Assembly (NCBI GenBank): GCA_964036665.1
Contig: OZ038531.1
Coordinates: 186,001-250,000, forward strand
DNA length: 64,000 nt
Direction: 5' to 3'
Origin: Gordius sp. MW1
Lineage: Eukaryota; Nematomorpha; Gordioida; Gordea; Gordiidae
In this document: positions 57,363 through 64,000 of the stretch, one piece after another
Numbering within the stretch: the stretch's first letter is position 1
Layout: each line of letters opens with the position of its first letter
Position numbers and translations under genes: made by a program
The notes under the pieces: generated by a model
Seen by the model: the letters and a program-made list of their open reading frames with translations, nothing else
What the model was told of the DNA's origin: nothing
The model's database searches: none

Positions 57363-58204
57363 TAACTCCCCACCACTTTTCTTTAATGAAATAAGGGGTT
57401 GGTCTGTGACAAAGGATTTAAGAGATGACTAAAGTTTAGGTTTAGGCGTGGCATAATTATCAAACACACCATCGGTTTTTATCAAATAACGACGATTTTT
57501 AGTTACATCATTCAAATTAGTTAAACATTAACCATATTAATTGAAGGAGAAGTTGTATCATATTTAATCCATTTGTATGCCAGTTGAGTTAAAATATGAG
57601 GAAAATGGTGCAACTAAACACGTCCTACAATGCTGTGCCCATTTTAGAGAACTGCAAGGTCATGTCACTATCTCCTAATCTTTTCACGATTGCCTCCTTC
57701 AGTTTGTTGTAAGGGGCAGATTCAGGAACCGTGAATATGAGGTTTTCCACCTCTTCCGCGACTTCTGGGGGTAGCGATTCGACTAAGTAGGAATACTTAG
57801 TCTTCTGCGAGGATATGTTGCGTTTATGAAACACGGCTTCTACCTGTGACAACTATATGCGTACATTTTTAGGATGGAATTCAGGAATTCTCATATGAAC
57901 TGCGCTTTCTCTTGGTTCATTGGAGTCTGGGGTTGTTGTGTTTGTTTCCATCGTTTCAGGTCACCAATATAATGTATGTGATTGTCTAGAAGTAAGGGTA
58001 GGTTATAATCTTTATTTCAAACTCACAATATATATAATACGAATGAATAGCGAGTTAAATGTGAAAGAGGATATTAAATTTATGCCGAATGTGTAAAAGT
58101 TAATGCGGATGTTGATAATTCCAAATGCGATGAATAGATGAATTTTGAAGACTCCAATTCGATGTAATTAGTCAATTCATTACTTGATGTCGCCAATGTC
58201 TAAA

Positions 58205-58325
58205 ACGCCACACTACTCCGGGTATCGAACCAGCAAGTCAGAACGTTGGAAGGACGGAAAACGGACGGACAACAGACGGACGGACAACAAAAGTGAGGCC
58301 AATAAATTGCATAGCAATTAAAAAT
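58205..58325 (-). repeat. SINE-like head repeat
   Basis: The minus strand reads aattgctatgcaatttattg, tandem gtccgtccg units, then ctggttcgatacccggag, which resembles a tRNA B box. It shares its head with the repeats at 11.87, 49.19, 49.87 and 50.14 kb. It lies within the LTR-like segment of the minus-strand Gypsy fossil. Confidence 0.5.
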
Positions 58326-58448
58326 TACAAAACTGTGTGTACATGTGTGTGTATGGAGTTTATATAGGGATGATAAGGTGAGTAATTCAAATTACCAAGA
58401 AATCTGTGGCATATGTGTGACATACGCCGAAATTAATTATAATGCTAC

Positions 58449-58955
58449 ACATCTACTGACATTTATAAACACACGCACCAATATTTAAAATAAAACCACT
58501 ATACGTTATTTATAGTGCGGTGATATATTCATGCCTACGCATTATAATATATGTAGAGATGATTATTAATTTGGAAGATATTGGATAATCATACATATCG
58601 ATCAATATACCTCGCTTACCAAGATATAATATTATTATTATCGATTATTATATATATATCACTTTTTCGACTTTTAATCATTATTATATTTTTCACTGGA
58701 ATAGTTACGAACGAAAAAATGTAGCTTTAAAAAGAGTGAAGATAATAAACATTATTTTGGGGTAAATTTTTGAAATAAATAAATTATTTTAAAATCATAT
58801 AAATATTATGATTATAATTATTCCTCGGAGGACTTATTACACAATGAAATTAGTCATCCAATTTGAAACTTATCAAAATTAGACAAATCAATAATAATTC
58901 TGGAACATTTGTACATTATTGAAAAATCTATGATTTTCTGGGAAGGTCTGAGCTG
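58449..58955. other. No gene seen
   Basis: Very AT-rich sequence with runs of ta and att. No frame or structured repeat. Confidence 0.5.
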
Positions 58956-58959
58956 AGGT

Positions 58960-59160
58960 TCTAGGAAGAAATATCGATTGACGAATAGATTGACGTCAAT
59001 ACTGTGATTAACTTCTCGGAATTGACATCCGCTACAGAGGATATAAAAGAGCTGGGTGAAAGAATTTTCAGGCCTCTAGATTTTGTTGGTAATGTGGTTT
59101 GTAGCCAGGTGTAAGTATCAAATAATAAGTTGAGGGTGGATTTGACAGATTTTATGTGGG
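58960..59160 (-). pseudogene. Second fragment of the 8.6-10.5 kb LINE family
   Basis: The minus strand encodes TLPTKSRGLKILSPS followed by FISSVADV, matching ATLPTKSGGLGIRSP and AAFISS of the LINE at 9.4-9.47 kb. The non-coding sequence on either side (gggtggatttgacaga) is also alike. Confidence 0.6.
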
Positions 59161-59247
59161 TTTTGATACAAAAAAATCAATTTATATGTGCACTAGGCAG
59201 CTTATTTGGGAAAGAATGGATAAAATGCTAAGGCAACAAAACGATTA

Positions 59248-59502
59248 TTTATAAGCAATAACAAACAAATTAATCAATGCGATGTGCTGTTGTAGCGGTC
59301 GGGAATATAACGTTTAATGAATGCGTCGATTTGTTATTTACCACTCGGAATCGAGAATACATAGCACGCTGTTTTAAAATGGCCTAGGCTATGTATTCTC
59401 GATTCAGAGTGACAAATAACAAAACGTAAAACGCATTTCTTAAACGTTCCATTCCCGAGCGCAATCATCGCGTTCGTTAATTTGTGTGTTATTGTTTACA
59501 AA
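59248..59502. mobile_element. Foldback MITE of about 250 bp
   Basis: Inverted halves: left caataacaaacaaattaatc, ggtcgggaatataacg and gaatcgagaatacatagc; right gctatgtattctcgattc, acgttccattcccgag and ttaatttgtgtgttattg. The centre is near 59.38 kb. The superfamily is unknown. Confidence 0.65.
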
Positions 59503-59559
59503 TTTTTTTTTTTAAATTCGCCATTTTTGCTTGTTCTAATCCATATGGAAACAAAAATA

Positions 59560-59830
59560 TTTTGTGGCAATATAAAGGTATGATAATTAGATATATAAAC
59601 TATTTTCCTAGATAAATAATTTTGAATCTTTAATCTCTTCAAACAAGATTTGTTCATTTATTCAACATTTTGTGGCAATAAAAAGGTATGATAAATTGAT
59701 ATATTAACTATTTTCCTAGTTAAATAATTTGTATCTTTAATCTCTTCAAACAAGATTTGTTCATTTATTCAACATTTTGTGGCAATAAAAAGGTATGATA
59801 AATTGATATATTAACTATTTTCTTAAATAA
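59560..59830 (+). repeat. Three tandem units of about 107 bp
   Basis: acattttgtggcaataaaaa, ggtatgataaattgatat and ctcttcaaacaagatttg repeat three times, with the last unit shortened. The array sits just upstream of the Gypsy element at 59.95 kb. Confidence 0.75.
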
Positions 59831-59948
59831 TTTTGAATTATTTTCTTAGATCAGTTGCAAAAGAGGTGGGAAAAATACATCAACCAGTCAAATGTTCAAC
59901 ATATTTTTCTCATTTACTAAAACATCAATCAATAGTTGATTCACCATT

Positions 59949-62900
59949 ATCGTAAATAAATACTACAAATGGCGCTGGTCAAAATAGAAGAATTCACAGA
60001 TCAAGTAGACATAGAAGATTGGCTGTTAGTGTTGGAGAACGCCATGGAAATTAAAGAAGTCGCGCCGGAGAACAAGAAGAAATATCTCATAACATTCATT
60101 GGCCTCCCTACCCTGAAAAAGTTAAAGCTTAAGGTATATCCGAAACTTATAAATAATTGCACTTTTGATGAATTAGTAATTAATTTAAAATTATTATTTA
60201 AGAGTAAAAATTCTATTTTTTTTTCGAGACTAAGTTTTTTAAGATGTAGAAGAGGTACAGATTCAATTGAGGAGTATGCTCAAAAACTTAAGGGGTTAAT
60301 AACAAAATGTAATTATGATGATGAAGATGAAATGTTAAGGGATGGGTTCTTATTGAATTTAGACAATAGCAGAGTAGAAAATGAAATCAGGATCAGGTTT
60401 CCAGAAGGTAAAGATGGAGATGAAAAGCTAAAATTCAAAACTGTATATGAATTAGCTATAAGTTATGAAAGAGCAAGGGATGAAGTAGAGGATAAGGTCA
60501 TACATAATGATATTAATAAAATTGTAAAAGGTCAAAATAATAACTATAGTGAGCTGATATGTTTTAATTGTAAGAAACAAGGTCACATAGCTAGGTTTTG
60601 TCATTTAAATAAATATAATTCTTATTATAAATTTAAGAATTTCAATAAGGAAATGAATGGGAATTATTTAAATAGAGGAAATGATAACAATTACATTAGA
60701 TGTATTAAAACTTATAAAATCAATAGAGCTTTGGTTAGAGCAATATTAAATGGGAAACCTTATAATTTTGAGTTTGATACAGCTGCTCAGGCTACTGTAA
60801 TAGATAAGCAGACTTGGATAGAGATAGGTCAGCCCGGGTTAACAGAATGTCCTAGCATATTAGGTTATGGAAATTATAATATCAAAACTTTAGGTAGGTG
60901 TTTAGTTAAAGGGCAAATTAATGATAAATGTTTTGACATCTATGTGATAGTAGTCAATGAAGGTGATTTAATATTAGGGTTGCCTGAAATTTTAAAATTT
61001 GGATTTGAACTGCCAAAAAATATTTATATTCGACAAATTAAGTTAGAAAATTTGATTGATCAATTTCCCAAAGTATTTTCAGAGAAATTGGGCGTAGTAA
61101 ACAATTTTTTGGTAGATTTACATTTAAAAACCCCTTATAGGCCTATAAGTTTGCCCCCGCGTAGGGTACCTTTTCCAATGAGGGAGGCCATTGAAAAAGA
61201 GATTAAAAGATTATTGGAAGAAGATGTAATCGAAAAAATTGATTCAAACACTGCAATTCAATGGTGCACACCTACCGTAAACCGTTATAAGAAAGATAAA
61301 TCAATCAGGATATGTGGAGACTTCAAAGTCACATTAAATGATTATTTGTACGATGTTGGGGATACGTTGCCTACTTTTGAAGATGTTACAGCAAAACTGA
61401 TTGGAGGCAATAAATTTACCGTCATCGATTTAAAAGACGCATTCTTGCAGTTGAAAATGTCTGAACGGAGTGCAAGGTTACTTACAATTGCAACACACTT
61501 GGGATTATATCGTTATCGCAGACTACCATTTGGAATCAAGGTTGCCCCTTTAATATTTCAGAGGTATATAAGCAACCTTTTATATGGAATTCCCAACACG
61601 GCAGTGTTTATAGATGACATTATAATAACGGGAATAAATGACGAACAACATGTGTCAAATATTAAAGAAGTATTAAAACGTTTTGAAGAAGTAGGGATAA
61701 CTACAACCCCGAGTAAAATAAAGTTCCTTCAAGATTCCGTTGTCTACTTAGGTCATAAAATTAGTTCTAAAGGCATTCAACCTACGGAAGAGAAAATTTT
61801 GGCCTTAAGGGACTGCAAAAGACCAACAAACAAGTCTGAACTCAAAGGATTTTTAGGGTTATTGAATTATGTAGGAAGATTTATACCGATGCTTCAACCA
61901 CAATGCGTCACATTACACAACCTTCTAAAAAAGGACTCTAAATGGGAATGGGGAATAGAGGAAGAAAAATGTTTTGATAAATTAAAGACCCTAATATCAA
62001 AAGAAGATAGTGTGGTTCCTTATTCATTAAATAAACCAATAGTTTTATACACAGATGCATGTGATACAGGACTGGGGGCGGTACTTATGCACGTGGAGCC
62101 TGATGGGAAAGAAAAGCCCATAGCGTATGCATCAAGAGTTTTAACCCCGGCAGAAAAAGAATATTCCACTATTGATAAAGAAGCTTTAGGTATCATATAT
62201 GCTGTTAATAAATTCCATCAATACCTATATGGGAGAACATTCGTATTGAGAACAGATCATCGACCTTTACAATATATATTTGGTCGCCAGGGACATCATC
62301 ACAATTGCAACTTGCGATTACAAAGATGGAGTACAAAATTAATGGCATACGATTTTAAAGTTGAGTATATATCTGGTGATAGGAACCAAATAGCAGATTC
62401 ATTATCGCGGTTACCTACCCTTGTAGATGTTAGTGAAGACATTCACATACACATGATTGAAGATTTAGAATTTGATAGGAAGACGTTGGTGGAAGGAACA
62501 AGGAGGGATGCAAGATTAAATTCTGTTATTGATATGATCCGTTGCAATTGGAGCAAACCTGCCAACGATGCAACTATTCGTAAGTTATTTTACCCAAAGA
62601 AAAATGAATTATCCGTTGAAAATAATTTACTTTACTGGCAAAATCGGTTAGTGATTCCAGAAAATTTAAAGCAAGCTGTGCTCGAGAATCTGCACACCGG
62701 ACATCCGGGGATATCGGGCATGATTGACCTAGCAAAATTTTATTGTTGGTGGCCAAATATTAACGATGATATTGAAAACTTTGTTCACAGGTGTCAAAGC
62801 TGCCAACAAACTCGACCGAATATGGCCGAATCTCCTTTATATTTATGGCCTACTACGGAGGAGCCAATGGACCGTGTACATATCGATTTGGCTGGTCCAG

Positions 62901-63817
62901 TTAACCACAAATATTGGCTAGTATTAGTAGATGCGTATTCAAAATGGCCAGAAGTAAGGATTTTAAATTCGCTACATTCAGATGGAATTATCAAGGCGTT
63001 GCGGGAATGGTTTGCACGGTTAGGAGTGCCAAGGGTCATAGTCACGGACAATGGGGGACAATTTACGGGACAAGAATTCGCAATTTTCACAAGAGCAAAC
63101 GGAATTAAACACGTTCGGACATCCCCATATCACCCAAAATCTAATGGCTTATGTGAAAGATTTATTAAGACTTTGAAAATGCGGTTTTACTCTACTTTTA
63201 AGACAAATCGAGATGAAGAAAAGTCGATTGCTCAAGTCTTGATGACTTATAGACTGACTCCCCATAATACTACCAGCGTGTCTCCTAGTGAACTAATGTT
63301 CAAAAGAAGAATAAGGTCCTCCTTGGACCAGCTACGTCGATCAGGTAGAGAGATAACAATAGATAATATGTGGAAGCAGAAATATTATCACGATAGGAAG
63401 GCTTTTTACCGTACCTTTGAGGAAGGAGATAAAGTATGGGTAAAAAATGAAATGGAAAAGGGTTGGCACGCTGGAGTAGTGAATCACAAAAAGAATGATT
63501 GGTCCTACGATGTTTGGGCAGAAGGGCGAGTAAAGCGGAAGCATGCAGACCAGTTAAGAAGAGCATTGGGGAATGTAACGAACTGGATAGGGGGTGATGA
63601 CGAGAGGGAAGTACGAGAACAAGTAACCACGGCAATTAGTCCACGACCGCAGCGACGACGCCAACCTCCAAGAAGATACGATGAAGAATATTATTAACTT
63701 AGGGGGGACTATTGTAATATATTGTTAAGCGTTCCTTGTGTATATATTTTATGTTACATATGTTTATTATTACTATTGTCCGGTTGTTATAATTCCATAT
63801 CGTAAATAAATACTACA
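59949..63817 (+). mobile_element. Ty3/Gypsy element with a whole-looking frame
   Basis: A right LTR of about 105 bp (63713-63817, tgtaatatattg to aatactaca) follows a purine tract (aggggggacta). Its last 20 or so bases recur immediately before the gag start, next to a primer-site-like tggcgctgg. A full-length matching left LTR was not recognised, so the ends are less clear than the coding part. The coding region is a single frame that looks whole, suggesting a recent insertion. It is related to the element at 45138-52943 through the same SYDVWAEGR-type C-terminal tail. Confidence 0.85.
59969..63697 (+). CDS. Gypsy Gag-Pol polyprotein, 1242 residues
   Basis: One open frame. Gag-like N-terminus (about 1-190), CCHC knuckle CFNCKKQGHIARFC (about 197-210), aspartyl-protease region (about 265-350), reverse transcriptase (about 390-620) with DLKDAFLQLKM, RYRRLPFGIKVAP and FIDDIIITG, RNase H (about 690-800) with LYTDACDTGLGAVLM and RTDHRPLQYIFG, integrase zinc-binding domain with HTGHPGISG and CQSCQ (about 910-950), integrase core with VHIDLAGPV, VTDNGGQF and NGLCERFIKTLK (about 970-1070), and a basic C-terminal tail. 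Gag and Pol are in one frame, as in several Gypsy lineages. The start is the first ATG after the primer-site-like sequence. Confidence 0.9.
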   Translation: MALVKIEEFTDQVDIEDWLLVLENAMEIKEVAPENKKKYLITFIGLPTLKKLKLKVYPKLINNCTFDELVINLKLLFKSKNSIFFSRLSFLRCRRGTDSIEEYAQKLKGLITKCNYDDEDEMLRDGFLLNLDNSRVENEIRIRFPEGKDGDEKLKFKTVYELAISYERARDEVEDKVIHNDINKIVKGQNNNYSELICFNCKKQGHIARFCHLNKYNSYYKFKNFNKEMNGNYLNRGNDNNYIRCIKTYKINRALVRAILNGKPYNFEFDTAAQATVIDKQTWIEIGQPGLTECPSILGYGNYNIKTLGRCLVKGQINDKCFDIYVIVVNEGDLILGLPEILKFGFELPKNIYIRQIKLENLIDQFPKVFSEKLGVVNNFLVDLHLKTPYRPISLPPRRVPFPMREAIEKEIKRLLEEDVIEKIDSNTAIQWCTPTVNRYKKDKSIRICGDFKVTLNDYLYDVGDTLPTFEDVTAKLIGGNKFTVIDLKDAFLQLKMSERSARLLTIATHLGLYRYRRLPFGIKVAPLIFQRYISNLLYGIPNTAVFIDDIIITGINDEQHVSNIKEVLKRFEEVGITTTPSKIKFLQDSVVYLGHKISSKGIQPTEEKILALRDCKRPTNKSELKGFLGLLNYVGRFIPMLQPQCVTLHNLLKKDSKWEWGIEEEKCFDKLKTLISKEDSVVPYSLNKPIVLYTDACDTGLGAVLMHVEPDGKEKPIAYASRVLTPAEKEYSTIDKEALGIIYAVNKFHQYLYGRTFVLRTDHRPLQYIFGRQGHHHNCNLRLQRWSTKLMAYDFKVEYISGDRNQIADSLSRLPTLVDVSEDIHIHMIEDLEFDRKTLVEGTRRDARLNSVIDMIRCNWSKPANDATIRKLFYPKKNELSVENNLLYWQNRLVIPENLKQAVLENLHTGHPGISGMIDLAKFYCWWPNINDDIENFVHRCQSCQQTRPNMAESPLYLWPTTEEPMDRVHIDLAGPVNHKYWLVLVDAYSKWPEVRILNSLHSDGIIKALREWFARLGVPRVIVTDNGGQFTGQEFAIFTRANGIKHVRTSPYHPKSNGLCERFIKTLKMRFYSTFKTNRDEEKSIAQVLMTYRLTPHNTTSVSPSELMFKRRIRSSLDQLRRSGREITIDNMWKQKYYHDRKAFYRTFEEGDKVWVKNEMEKGWHAGVVNHKKNDWSYDVWAEGRVKRKHADQLRRALGNVTNWIGGDDEREVREQVTTAISPRPQRRRQPPRRYDEEYY

Positions 63818-64000
63818 GTTTCTTATTGCTTAAAAATAATAAACTGCAGCTGACATATTTGAGTGTTGTTTTTTTAGAGATTCAATAAATTTCCTAATAG
63901 GTTTGCTGAATTTGGCTCAATTTAAATAAACTGTATTTTTTAAGATAGCATGTTATAAAAAATTAGATTTGAAAATGCTTTTGACATTTTTATACGTGCA
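63818..64000. other. No gene seen
   Basis: AT-rich flank of the Gypsy element with no feature. Confidence 0.5.

Larger units (their letters stand above)
56560..58448 (-). mobile_element. Ty3/Gypsy fossil on the minus strand
   Basis: Minus strand, in order: an LTR-like segment (about 58448-57972, beginning TGTAGC), a primer-site-like TGGTGACC, a gag start (METNTTTPDSNEPRE) and gag core with ISSQKTKYSYLVESLPPEVA (57.85-57.7 kb), then reverse transcriptase remnants (APIVTIFKKDGNL; VQKYPLRRIQELFTKL; CYLDYIIVAGKSD; about 57.15-56.75 kb). It is broken, and protease, RNase H and integrase were not recognised. A Harbinger-like MITE has inserted in the pol part. A different Gypsy lineage from the element at 45.1 kb is likely, because the gag is unlike. 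Confidence 0.7.

Overview
This is a eukaryotic, almost certainly invertebrate, AT-rich window dominated by transposable elements, with two well-supported host genes and parts of two or three more. No rRNA, tRNA, CRISPR array or bacterial feature was seen. The host genes have consensus GT/AG introns, many only 34-40 bp long. In the QSOX gene the short introns lie at the 5' end and the long ones at the 3' end, a layout I associate with flatworms; that taxonomic guess is tentative.

Layout. 0-3.4 kb: an old Ty3/Gypsy-like LTR fossil. 4.2-8.3 kb: small MITEs with target duplications and a five-exon minus-strand host gene of unknown function. 8.6-10.5 kb: a decayed LINE on the minus strand. 10.5-14.2 kb: AT-rich sequence with repeat remnants. 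14.2-27.45 kb: a stacked block of DNA transposons. A 1.4 kb hAT-like element abuts a second hAT element, and both use the same 8-bp target. The second hAT carries a third hAT-like element, which in turn carries an 8.1 kb Helitron on the minus strand with duplicated helicase-tail repeats and an ACAT microsatellite of about 400 bp. 28.0-32.7 kb: inverted-repeat elements, including a palindrome of nearly 1 kb and nested MITEs. 34.26-42.85 kb: a complete ten-exon quiescin sulfhydryl oxidase (QSOX) gene on the plus strand. 43.21-44.37 kb: an eight-exon coiled-coil gene on the minus strand, convergent with QSOX. 44.44-53.41 kb: a hAT-like MITE interrupted by a Gypsy element, whose right LTR is itself interrupted by a 3.7 kb block of tandem and SINE-like repeats. 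53.4-59.9 kb: repeats, a possible WDR61-like first exon, a minus-strand Gypsy fossil carrying a Harbinger-like MITE, a second LINE fragment and a foldback. 59.97-63.82 kb: a Gypsy element whose single Gag-Pol frame looks whole.

The host genes act separately. QSOX makes disulfides in the secretory pathway. The coiled-coil protein and the minus-strand gene at 5.5-8.3 kb are unrecognised. The most informative material is the set of exact target duplications (8 bp for the hAT-like families, 9 bp, 5 bp, TAA, and A|T for the Helitron), which fix a relative insertion order. I found no clear new multi-gene system. The strongest novelties are the shared-target hAT pair, the three-level nest, the duplicated Helitron tail and the two-part QSOX gene.
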